From Streptomyces sp. NBC_00461 (GTDB lineage Bacteria; Actinomycetota; Actinomycetes; Streptomycetales; Streptomycetaceae): DNA of 64,000 nucleotides. Location: NCBI RefSeq assembly GCF_036013935.1, contig NZ_CP107902.1:6543001-6607000 (forward strand). Reading direction: 5' to 3'. A program made the position numbers and the translations under genes. The notes beneath the pieces are model-generated. The model was not told the DNA's origin. It saw only the letters and a program-made list of their open reading frames with translations, and did not search any database. Shown piece after piece: positions 53,217 to 60,245 of the stretch (the stretch's first letter is position 1; each line of letters opens with the position of its first letter).

Positions 53217-54440
53217 GTGGCAGCGGAGATCGTCAATCCTCGCAGCGACAGCAAAACGGATCAGGACGGCGGGGCCGAGCCCCTCGATTCCTTCGATCCC
53301 GCGTTCGCGCTGCACCGCGGCGGCAAGATGGCTGTGCAGGCCACCGTGCCGGTCCGTGACAAGGACGACCTGTCCCTCGCATACACACCGGGCGTCGCGC
53401 GGGTGTGCACCGCGATCGCCGAGCAGCCGGCACTCGTCCACGACTACACGTGGAAGTCGTCCGTGGTGGCCGTGGTCACCGATGGCACGGCCGTGCTCGG
53501 GCTCGGGGACATCGGCCCCGAGGCCTCCCTTCCGGTGATGGAAGGCAAGGCGATTCTGTTCAAGCAGTTCGGCGGCGTGGACGCCGTGCCGATCGCGCTC
53601 GCCTGCACGGACGTCGACGAGATCGTCGAGACCGTGGTGCGGCTCGCCCCGTCCTTCGGCGGCGTCAACCTGGAGGACATCTCGGCACCGCGGTGCTTCG
53701 AGATCGAGCGCAAGCTCCAGGAGCGGGTCGACATCCCGGTCTTCCACGACGACCAGCACGGCACGGCGGTCGTGACGCTGGCGGCCCTGCGCAACGCCGC
53801 GCGGCTCACCGGGAAGGGGCTCGCCGATCTGCGGGCCGTCATCTCCGGCGCCGGTGCGGCCGGTGTCGCCATCGCCAAGATGCTGGTCGAGGCCGGCATC
53901 GGCGATGTCGCCGTCGCGGACCGCAAGGGCGTCGTCTCGGCCGACCGGGAAGACCTCACGCCGGTCAAGCGTGAGCTCGCCGGGTTCACGAACAAGGCGG
54001 GGATCACCGGGTCGCTGGAGGCGGCGCTCGAGGGCGCCGACGTCTTCATCGGCGTTTCCGGCGGTACGGTCGCGGAGGAGGCCGTCGCCTCGATGGCCGA
54101 GGGCGCGTTCGTGTTCGCCATGGCCAACCCGAACCCCGAGGTGCACCCCGACGTCGCGCACAAGTACGCGGCGGTCGTGGCGACCGGGCGGTCGGACTTC
54201 CCGAACCAGATCAACAACGTGCTGGCGTTCCCGGGCATCTTCGCCGGTGCGCTGCAGGTGCGGGCCTCCCGGATCACCGAGGGCATGAAGATCGCGGCGG
54301 CCGAGGCGCTGGCGGGGGTCGTCGGCGACGACCTCGCCGCGGACTACGTCATTCCGTCGCCCTTCGACGAGCGGGTCGCTCCGGCGGTCACGGCGGCCGT
54401 TGCGGCGGCCGCCCGGGCCGAAGGTGTTGCACGGCGCTGA
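53217..54440 (+). CDS. NAD-dependent malic enzyme
   Basis: A 407-residue oxidoreductase converting malate to pyruvate and CO2. The malic domain includes [13 protein letters not shown] (about 53-65) with the catalytic Tyr, [13 protein letters not shown] with Lys, and the metal site FHDDQHGTA (about 176-184); the Rossmann loop is [11 protein letters not shown] (about 212-222). The short bacterial form with no phosphotransacetylase domain. GTG 53217 follows AAGGGG by about 9 nt. I recall SCO5261 as an NAD-linked malic enzyme at this location; cofactor choice is from that memory. Confidence 0.92.
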   Translation: MAAEIVNPRSDSKTDQDGGAEPLDSFDPAFALHRGGKMAVQATVPVRDKDDLSLAYTPGVARVCTAIAEQPALVHDYTWKSSVVAVVTDGTAVLGLGDIGPEASLPVMEGKAILFKQFGGVDAVPIALACTDVDEIVETVVRLAPSFGGVNLEDISAPRCFEIERKLQERVDIPVFHDDQHGTAVVTLAALRNAARLTGKGLADLRAVISGAGAAGVAIAKMLVEAGIGDVAVADRKGVVSADREDLTPVKRELAGFTNKAGITGSLEAALEGADVFIGVSGGTVAEEAVASMAEGAFVFAMANPNPEVHPDVAHKYAAVVATGRSDFPNQINNVLAFPGIFAGALQVRASRITEGMKIAAAEALAGVVGDDLAADYVIPSPFDERVAPAVTAAVAAAARAEGVARR

Positions 54441-54459
54441 CTCTCCGCGTCGGCTGAAT

Positions 54460-54492
54460 GGCCCCGTCCGTTCGGGCGGGGCCATTTCTTTG
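54460..54492 (+). terminator. Terminator after malic enzyme gene
   Basis: GGCCCCGTCC pairs with GGGCGGGGCC (one G-T pair) around GTTC, followed by ATTTCTTTG. A classic factor-independent form. Confidence 0.85.
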
Positions 54493-54572
54493 CCCACTCG
54501 CCCGCCCGTTCGGGTGGACGAGGCGTGGACGGCGCCTGTGCGGGTTCGCCGCCGGACGGGCTGCCATGCGCC

Positions 54573-54629
54573 GGGGACGGGGACGGGGACGGGCACGGGC
54601 ACGGGCACGGGGCACGGGGACGGGTCGGG
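54573..54629 (+). repeat. G-rich hexanucleotide repeat
   Basis: Three GGGGAC units, three GGGCAC units, then GGGGCAC, GGGGAC and GGG in a row on the plus strand, between malic enzyme and the dehydrogenase gene. Nine or more G3-4 runs could fold into quadruplexes. Confidence 0.85.
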
Positions 54630-54718
54630 ATGCCGCAGCGCCAACCCTGTGACAAGAGGGTGTGTGTCACAGCGCCTCCCGGTTCCGTCGAGGCAGGGCG
54701 CCGCCTATGGTCAACTTC

Positions 54719-55684
54719 ATGTTCGCCGTCTACGCCGCCCGAATCGACCGCGACCAGCCGCTCAACGGCCTTGAACTGGGGGACCGTCCGGCTCCCCAGG
54801 CCCGGTCCGGCTGGAGTGTCGTCAACGTCAGGGCCGCCTCCCTCAACCACCACGACCTCTGGTCCCTCAAGGGCGTGGGTCTGCCCGAGGACAAACTGCC
54901 GATGATCCTCGGCTGCGACGCCGCCGGCGTCGACGAGGACGGCAACGAGGTCGTCCTGCACTCCGTGATCGGACAGAGCGGTCACGGAGTCGGCCCCAAG
55001 GAACCCCGTTCCATCCTCACCGAGCACTACCAGGGCACCTTCGCCGAGCAGGTCGCCGTGCCGACCTGGAACATCCTGCCCAAGCCCAAGGAGCTCTCCT
55101 TCGAGGAGGCCGCCTGTCTGCCGACGGCCTGGCTGACGGCGTACCGCATGCTCTTCACCAACGCGGGTGTACGGCCCGGCGATTCGGTCCTCGTCCAGGG
55201 CGCCGGCGGTGGTGTCGCCACCGCCGCGATCGTGCTCGGGAAGGCCGCGGGGCTGCGGGTCTTCGCCACCAGCCGCGACGAGGCCAAGCGAAAGCGCGCC
55301 GTGGAACTGGGTGCCGTCGAGGCGGTCGAGTCGGGGGCCCGGCTGCCGCAGCGGGTGGACGCCGTCATCGAGACCGTCGGCGCGGCGACCTGGTCGCACT
55401 CCGTGAAGTCGCTGAAGCCCGGCGGCACGCTCGTCATCTCCGGTGCGACGAGCGGTGACCGGCCCTCGCACGCCGAACTGACCCGCATCTTCTTCCTGGA
55501 GCTCAAGGTCGTCGGCTCCACGATGGGCACCAAGGACGAACTGGAGGACCTGCTCTCCTTCTGCGCCGCCACCGGAGTGCGCCCCGTCATCGACGAGGTG
55601 ATGTCGATGGACCGGGCCCGCGAGGGCTTCGAACGGATGGCGTCCGGCGAGCAGTTCGGGAAGATCGTGCTCACCAACGGCTGA
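54719..55684 (+). CDS. Zinc-type alcohol dehydrogenase/quinone oxidoreductase family
   Basis: A 321-residue medium-chain dehydrogenase/reductase. The GroES-like half (about 1-120) includes SLNHHDLWSLKG and LGCDAAGVD; the NAD(P) loop is VQGAGGGVATAA (about 158-169). Structural and catalytic zinc cysteines of classical alcohol dehydrogenases are not evident, so a zinc-free quinone reductase-like enzyme is as likely. ATG 54719 lies 7 nt after a TATGGT -10 box (leaderless); ATG 54707 overlaps that box. Confidence 0.88.
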   Translation: MFAVYAARIDRDQPLNGLELGDRPAPQARSGWSVVNVRAASLNHHDLWSLKGVGLPEDKLPMILGCDAAGVDEDGNEVVLHSVIGQSGHGVGPKEPRSILTEHYQGTFAEQVAVPTWNILPKPKELSFEEAACLPTAWLTAYRMLFTNAGVRPGDSVLVQGAGGGVATAAIVLGKAAGLRVFATSRDEAKRKRAVELGAVEAVESGARLPQRVDAVIETVGAATWSHSVKSLKPGGTLVISGATSGDRPSHAELTRIFFLELKVVGSTMGTKDELEDLLSFCAATGVRPVIDEVMSMDRAREGFERMASGEQFGKIVLTNG

Positions 55685-55751
55685 GGGCCGCGTCCGCACC
55701 TCCTGTCATCAACGGCCGACCTGGCTGCTCTCCAGGTCGGCCGTCTGCGTT

Positions 55752-55796
55752 TGTCAACCATGATTGACAGGGGCGGAGTGTCAATGTAAGTTGACA
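55752..55796. promoter_or_regulatory. Duplicate operators before HTH/Clp-N operon
   Basis: TGTCAA-N6-TTGACA occurs twice, at 55752-55769 and 55779-55796, centres 27 bases apart, ending two bases before the ATG of the HTH gene. The arms are identical in both. Very likely the site of an autoregulator. Confidence 0.8.
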
Positions 55797-55798
55797 TC

Positions 55799-56008
55799 AT
55801 GACCGAAGCAACGGATCTCGCCGAGCGCGCGGGCGACCGCGATCCACGGGTCGGACTGCGCGCCGTCGCCGCACTGCGCAGGCTGCTGGAGCAGTTGGAG
55901 GCGGTGCAGGTGCGCAGTGCGCGCAACCAGGGCTGGTCGTGGCAGGAGATCGCCGCGGAACTCGGTGTGAGCAGGCAGGCCGTGCACAAGAAGTACGGGA
56001 GGCATTGA
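55799..56008 (+). CDS. Small helix-turn-helix protein
   Basis: A 69-residue DNA-binding protein: a helical N-terminal half and a C-terminal helix-turn-helix (WQEIAAELGVSRQAVHKKYGRH, about 48-69). There is no sensor domain. The start codon is two bases after the second operator, so a protein bound there would block initiation. Its stop overlaps the next start by one base (TGATG). It probably represses its own operon and may act with the Clp-N partner. Confidence 0.82.
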   Translation: MTEATDLAERAGDRDPRVGLRAVAALRRLLEQLEAVQVRSARNQGWSWQEIAAELGVSRQAVHKKYGRH

Positions 56009-56574
56009 TGTTCGAGCGGTTCACGAAGAACGCCCGCGTGGTGGTGCAGGAGGCCGTTGCGCACGCGGACGGGGCGGGAGCACCGGCCGTCGACGCCGAG
56101 CACATGCTGCTCGCGCTCCTCGACCACGAAGGCACTCGCGCCTCGTTCGCGCTCGCCTCGCTCGGGGTGGCCGGTGAACGCAAGGAGTCGGTACGGGATG
56201 CGGTGACCGAGGCCCGACGGCGGGCCGGACTGTCCCAGGCCGAGACCGACGCCCTGGCCGGGCTGGGGATCGACGTGTCGGAGATCGTCGCCCGGGTCGA
56301 GGAGGTGCACGGCGTCGGGGCCATGTCCGGCGACCGCAGGGACAAGGGCTCGTGGTCCGGGCGCCGTCCGTTCAGCCGTGCTGCCAAGCAGACCCTTGAG
56401 AAGTCGCTGCGCATCGCCGTCGCCCACGGCGACCGGCACATCGGAGACGAGCACATCCTCCTGGCCCTGACCGTCCGTCCCGGCCTGTCCACCGAACTCC
56501 TCGCCGACCATGGCGTCACGCACGAGTCGCTGACCCGGGTGCTGTACGGCAGCGGAGAAGCGAAGGCCGGCTGA
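56008..56574 (+). CDS. Stand-alone Clp N-terminal domain protein
   Basis: A 188-residue protein with two Clp-N repeats (about 1-75, FERFTKNARVVVQEAVAHAD and AEHMLLALLDHEG; about 110-180, FSRAAKQTLEKSLRIAV and DEHILLALTVRPG) but no AAA+ ATPase. The Clp-N domain binds substrates or adaptors for ClpC, so this could be an adaptor or a sensor of protein damage. GGGAGG precedes ATG 56008. It forms an operon with the small HTH protein. Confidence 0.87.
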   Translation: MFERFTKNARVVVQEAVAHADGAGAPAVDAEHMLLALLDHEGTRASFALASLGVAGERKESVRDAVTEARRRAGLSQAETDALAGLGIDVSEIVARVEEVHGVGAMSGDRRDKGSWSGRRPFSRAAKQTLEKSLRIAVAHGDRHIGDEHILLALTVRPGLSTELLADHGVTHESLTRVLYGSGEAKAG

Positions 56575-56600
56575 GCGGGGGCGGGCGCGCACACCCGGTT

Positions 56601-56790
56601 CGCCCTGGAGGGCGTCGTCTCGCGTATCTGCTCCAGGGTGGGGAGAGGCCCGGCGAGGAGTGGCGGCCGGTGGCCCGACTGGACTCCTGCGCGCTGCCCC
56701 TCGGCGTCAACCTCGGTGCCGCGGGCGTCGGTTACGCCTTCCGCTCGCTGGACGGCAGGGAGGGCCTCTTCATGTGGCGGTGCCTGAGGC
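56601..56790 (+). pseudogene. Possible remnant of a gene C-terminus
   Basis: In one frame the DNA reads through LQGGERPGEEWRPVARLD and NLGAAGVGYAFRSLDGREGLFMWRCL with normal Streptomyces codon use, resembling the closing segment of a cytoplasmic protein that ends in a G-x-GYAF-x-DG-x-EG-x-F-x-W pattern. There is no start codon with a ribosome site upstream, and the hairpin at 56768-56816 interrupts it. It may be a decayed tail. Confidence 0.35.
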
Positions 56791-56816
56791 TTCGCCGGGC
56801 GCACCGCCACATGAAG
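56768..56816. terminator. Hairpin terminator between Clp-N and PadR genes
   Basis: Perfect 16-bp arms (56768-56783 and 56801-56816) and a 17-base loop that has its own GGC-TTCG-CC-like mini-stem. It lies between convergent genes. Confidence 0.82.
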
Positions 56817-56835
56817 CGGCCTCCGACGCCGTGGC

Positions 56836-57897
56836 TCAGACCCTCGGCCCGCGCAGTATGGCGCCGATGTGTGCCGCCGCCGTCGACAGGTGGCGACGGG
56901 CGTCGCTGAGCTGATCGTCCGTGACGCCGTGGTCGCGGGCCGCGTCGCGGATGTCGTCCCGGAAGCGGTCGAGCAGGCGGTCCAGGTCGCGGGTCGGGTC
57001 GCCGGTGGCATCCTCGTGCGCCCAGGACGGTTCGTACTCGGCGGGGAAGTCCTCCTTGGTGTGCGAGTACTCGGGCCGCGGTGCCGAGGCGCCGGCGGCG
57101 GTGCCCCGGCCGAACCCGAAGTCCTTCCCGAACTCCTTGCCGAAGTCCTTTCCGAAGTCCCCGAACTCCTTGGCCAGTTCGGTCAGGCCCTCGCGTACCC
57201 CCGTGGGCCAGTCACCCCGTGCGAAGTGGTCCTGTACCTGTTCCTGCACCCGTCGGCCGATGCGCTGAAGCTCCTCCTGCGCCTGGGCCCGGACCCGCTC
57301 CTGCGCCTCCTTGGCTTGGCGCCTGGCCCGCTGTGCCTCGTCGCGGGCCCTTCGGCTTTCGTCCTTGGCGCGCCGGGCCTGCTCCTTCCACTCCTGCTTG
57401 ACGCGGCGCATCTCCTCCTTGGCGGTACGCCACGCCTCCTTGTCGGCGTAGTCGGCGAAGTCCCCCAAGGGGGCGTCCTGCTCATCGCGGCCCTTGGTGC
57501 CACCGCCGCGGCGCGCCTCGCTGGCCGCCGCCCGCATCTCGCGCCGCAGGTCACCCGCCGCGCCGCGCACATCGGCCCTGATCTCGGCGGCGAGCTCCGC
57601 GACCGACTCGCGGATCTCCAGCTCCAGGTCAGCCAACTCGCCGCTGCGGTCGGCCAGTTCGGCGCGGCCCGCCTCCGTGATGGCGTAGACCTTGCGGCCG
57701 CCCTCGGTGGTGTGGGTGACCAGGCCCTCGGCCTCCAGCTTGGCCAGACGGGGGTAGACGGTGCCCGCCGACGGTGCGTACAGCCCCTGGAAGCGCTCCT
57801 CCAGGAGGCGGATCACCTCGTAGCCGTGGCGCGGGGCCTCGTCCAGCAGCTTCAGCAGGTAGAGGCGGAGGCGGCCATGGGCGAAGACGGGGGGCAT
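56836..57897 (-). CDS. PadR-family regulator with long coiled-coil tail
   Basis: A 353-residue protein. Residues 5-85 are the PadR winged helix (LRLYLLKLLDEAPRHGYEVIRLLEERF; GTVYPRLAKLEAEGLVTHTTEGGRKVYAITEAG in parts). Residues 90-240 are charged and helical, with heptads rich in Glu/Arg/Lys, probably a coiled coil; the remainder has GKDFGKEFGKDFG repeats and a short helical end (DLDRLLDRFRDDIRDAA). Ordinary PadR proteins are 110-180 residues. ATG 57897 is one base after the DUF4097 stop, so it is co-translated with that gene. Confidence 0.88.
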   Translation of the reverse strand: MPPVFAHGRLRLYLLKLLDEAPRHGYEVIRLLEERFQGLYAPSAGTVYPRLAKLEAEGLVTHTTEGGRKVYAITEAGRAELADRSGELADLELEIRESVAELAAEIRADVRGAAGDLRREMRAAASEARRGGGTKGRDEQDAPLGDFADYADKEAWRTAKEEMRRVKQEWKEQARRAKDESRRARDEAQRARRQAKEAQERVRAQAQEELQRIGRRVQEQVQDHFARGDWPTGVREGLTELAKEFGDFGKDFGKEFGKDFGFGRGTAAGASAPRPEYSHTKEDFPAEYEPSWAHEDATGDPTRDLDRLLDRFRDDIRDAARDHGVTDDQLSDARRHLSTAAAHIGAILRGPRV

Positions 57898-57898
57898 G

Positions 57899-58924
57899 TC
57901 AGAGCACCTTCTTGTCGGTCGTGCCGTCGGCCGGGGCGTCACTCGCACCGTCGCCCCCGCCGGAAACAGAATTGTCCCCCGAGTCGCCGTGCGGTTCGGC
58001 CGCCGGGGTGTCTGCCGGGCCGGCCTCCGCGGCCGTCTCTTCGGCCGGCGGTCGGATGTCCTCGGTGCGGATGTCCTCAAGGTCGATGTCCTCGGGTTCC
58101 ACGTCCCAGGGCTCGTCCTCGGCCGGAGGCCTGCGCAGCAGGGCGATCGAGCCCGAGACGGTCGTCGCCTTCAGGCTGCCGCTGCCCGCGCCGAGCCGGC
58201 CGGTGATCCTCTTGGCGCCCCATTGGCCGCTGACCCGGAGGTCCTCGAAGGCGTTGGAGACGGAGCCGCTCGCGGTGTTCGCCTCCACCTGCGCGTCCGC
58301 CGGGTGGGGGAGCCGGATGGCGATCTCGCCCGAGACGCTGGTCAGGTTGATGTCGGTCGGACGGCCGGCCGGGTCGAGGTCGACGATCATCGAGCCGCTC
58401 ACCGAGTCCGCCTTGACGGACGACCCCGCCTCGACCACGGTCAGGTCCCCGGAGACGGAGTTGAACCGGAGGTCTCCGCTGAGCGCCTGCGCCTCCACGT
58501 TCCCCGAGACGGTGTCCGCGCGGACCGGGCCGGTCAGCCTCACCAGGGTGGTGTCACCGGTGACGCCCTTGACCTCCGCGCGTCCGTCGAGCCCGGACAC
58601 CACGGCCGCGGCGCCGACGACACCCACCTCGACGCGCGTGCCGGCCGGGACGGCGAGGGAGACGGCGGCGCTGCGCCGCCAGCCCTTGCGGTCGAGCCAC
58701 TTGAGGAAGCCCTTCCAGGGGAGGTCCTCGTAGGCCACGGTCAGGGTGCCGCCCCGCTGGGTCACCGCCAGTGGTGGTCCCTCGATCTGGGTGACCTCGA
58801 GTCGGGAGGAACCCTCGTCGGTCCCCACCACGTTCACCGTTCCGTTGACGATGCGTACGTGGAGCTCTTGTACGGGCTCGTCGAACGTCAGTTTCCTGGG
58901 TTCCGTGACGGACCACTCGGACAT
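57899..58924 (-). CDS. DUF4097 beta-strand-repeat protein
   Basis: A 341-residue protein whose residues 25-280 form successive short beta-strand repeats (DTVSGNVEA, NSVSGDLTVV, DSVSGSMIVD, TSVSGEIAIRL, NTASGSVSN), a beta-solenoid as in DUF4097 and LiaX-like proteins. The C-terminal 70 residues are acidic and disordered. No signal peptide or helix is seen. ATG 58924 has GGGGAGG 8 nt upstream; ATG 58954, also with AGGAG, would add 10 residues. It precedes the PadR gene, and the pair may sense membrane or antibiotic stress, by analogy only. Confidence 0.87.
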   Translation of the reverse strand: MSEWSVTEPRKLTFDEPVQELHVRIVNGTVNVVGTDEGSSRLEVTQIEGPPLAVTQRGGTLTVAYEDLPWKGFLKWLDRKGWRRSAAVSLAVPAGTRVEVGVVGAAAVVSGLDGRAEVKGVTGDTTLVRLTGPVRADTVSGNVEAQALSGDLRFNSVSGDLTVVEAGSSVKADSVSGSMIVDLDPAGRPTDINLTSVSGEIAIRLPHPADAQVEANTASGSVSNAFEDLRVSGQWGAKRITGRLGAGSGSLKATTVSGSIALLRRPPAEDEPWDVEPEDIDLEDIRTEDIRPPAEETAAEAGPADTPAAEPHGDSGDNSVSGGGDGASDAPADGTTDKKVL

Positions 58925-58952
58925 GGTGCAGACCTCCCCGTCGCAACGCGCC

Positions 58953-58984
58953 ATATCGCGTCTCCTGTAATTCACGATATATCG
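58953..58984. promoter_or_regulatory. Candidate PadR operator CGATATATCG
   Basis: A perfect ten-base palindrome at 58975-58984, with the sequence ATATCGCG occurring both inside it and at 58953-58960. AT-rich palindromes like this are typical PadR sites, and it lies 51 bases before the DUF4097-padR operon. Confidence 0.6.
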
Positions 58985-59050
58985 CGGCCGTCGAAAGTCA
59001 AGACACGTCGAGACACACGTTCTGGTGATCCGCACTTCCCGCGCCTCCCC

Positions 59051-59088
59051 GAAAATGACCGATGGGCGTCCCTGAAAATGACCGATGG
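59051..59088. repeat. 15-base direct repeat upstream of 59113 gene
   Basis: GAAAATGACCGATGG occurs at 59051-59065 and 59074-59088, a 23-base period, immediately before the promoter of the next gene. Confidence 0.9.
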
Positions 59089-59112
59089 AAGGAATCGCCC
59101 TAGTTTGTGACC

Positions 59113-59964
59113 ATGTCGACGGAAGTCCCTCGCAGCGGTCCCGCCGGTCCTGCCGACACCGCCCCCGGCGCCCTGCTGCTCTGCCGGGCGGAACCAGGGT
59201 CCGTCGCACCGGCCGCCCACCTGCTGCGCGAGCACATGCTGCTCACCGGCGCGGGCTCGGGTTGGAGCGTGCTCGTCCCCGAGGGTTCGCCGTGGCTGTA
59301 CGGCGATGAACCCGTCGACCGCGTCCTGACCGGCTGGGCCACCGCCCTCGCCGTCGGCGCCTCCTGGCCCGTGCTCGCCCTGTGGTGGGACGCAGACCGC
59401 GCCGGATACACGCTCGCGTCCGGCTTCCGCCGACCGGTCGGCTACATCTGGCTCGCGAAGGGCACGCCGGCCGGCGAGGACGAGGCGATGCACACCTTCG
59501 CCACCCGCCTGGGCCTGGACCCCGTACGGGATCTGCAGTCCCTCGAAGAACTGACGAAACCGGACCCCGGAGCGGACGCCCGCGCGCGGCTGCGCGGTCT
59601 GCTCGCGGTCCTCACGCGCGCGGGGGTGTCCCTACCGGCCGGCCTCGCCCCCGGCGAACCCGCCGACCGCCTCCACGAGATCGCGTCCGGCCGGACGGAC
59701 GCCCAGCAGATCGAGTGGCCGGGCCGGCACGAGGCGGTGCGCACGCAACTCGACGCGGTCGACCGCAGTCGGCTGGGCCCCTGGATGCCCTGGGCAGGCA
59801 CCCCGAAGGCGCGTGCCCTGTCCCTGGCCCAGGCGGCAACGGGCCTCCCGCTCACCGTGTGGGGCCTGCGGCGGCGCAGCGGGGGATGGACCCTGGCGGG
59901 CGCGCTGCTGCTGGCGAACGGGGCGGTGGGGGTGGCGTACGAGCTGATGCGGCCGCGCGACTGA
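59113..59964 (+). CDS. Uncharacterised protein with C-terminal hydrophobic segment
   Basis: A 283-residue protein with no family I recognise. Residues 20-125 contain several Trp-rich segments (GSGWSVLVPEGSPWLY; WPVLALWWDADRAGY), residues 140-225 are charged and helical, and the last 45 residues contain a hydrophobic hairpin (LSLAQAATGLPLTVWGL; GWTLAGALLLANGAVGVAYEL). ATG 59113 lies 6 nt after TAGTTT, indicating a leaderless mRNA; GTG 59107 is possible. Two 15-base direct repeats precede the promoter. Confidence 0.75.
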   Translation: MSTEVPRSGPAGPADTAPGALLLCRAEPGSVAPAAHLLREHMLLTGAGSGWSVLVPEGSPWLYGDEPVDRVLTGWATALAVGASWPVLALWWDADRAGYTLASGFRRPVGYIWLAKGTPAGEDEAMHTFATRLGLDPVRDLQSLEELTKPDPGADARARLRGLLAVLTRAGVSLPAGLAPGEPADRLHEIASGRTDAQQIEWPGRHEAVRTQLDAVDRSRLGPWMPWAGTPKARALSLAQAATGLPLTVWGLRRRSGGWTLAGALLLANGAVGVAYELMRPRD

Positions 59965-59979
59965 CGGCCGGTCGCGCTG

Positions 59980-60162
59980 TCAGTCGTCCTCGTCCTCGTC
60001 GTCCAGCCGCGCCAGCCACGTCGCCAGGCGCTCCACCGGCACTTCGAAGTCCGGATTCAGATCGACGAACGTCCGCAGCTGTTCGGCGAGCCACTCGAAG
60101 GTGACTTCTTCTTCGCCACGCCGCTTCTCCAGTTCTTCGATGCCACGGTCCGTGAAGTACAT
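59980..60162 (-). CDS. Small acidic protein, DUF6104-type
   Basis: A 60-residue protein (MYFTDRGIEELEKRRGEEEV at the start, DDEDEDD at the end) that I recall as a conserved small Streptomyces family, DUF6104. It is soluble and helical with an acidic tail. ATG 60162 lies 7 nt after a TATCCT -10 box on the minus strand, so it is probably leaderless. Role unknown. Confidence 0.8.
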   Translation of the reverse strand: MYFTDRGIEELEKRRGEEEVTFEWLAEQLRTFVDLNPDFEVPVERLATWLARLDDEDEDD

Positions 60163-60187
60163 GAGGTCAAGGATAAGTGTGCTGAAA

Positions 60188-60226
60188 CGGCCGGGCCGCA
60201 CCCCGCTCGGGGGTGCGGCCCGGCCG
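60188..60226. terminator. Terminator after kgd/sucA
   Basis: A perfect 17-bp stem (60188-60204 with 60210-60226) and five-base loop, 20 bases after the minus-strand kgd stop. It lies just before the promoter of the small acidic protein gene. Confidence 0.88.
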
Positions 60227-60245
60227 CGCGTGACAGAGGTCGCGA

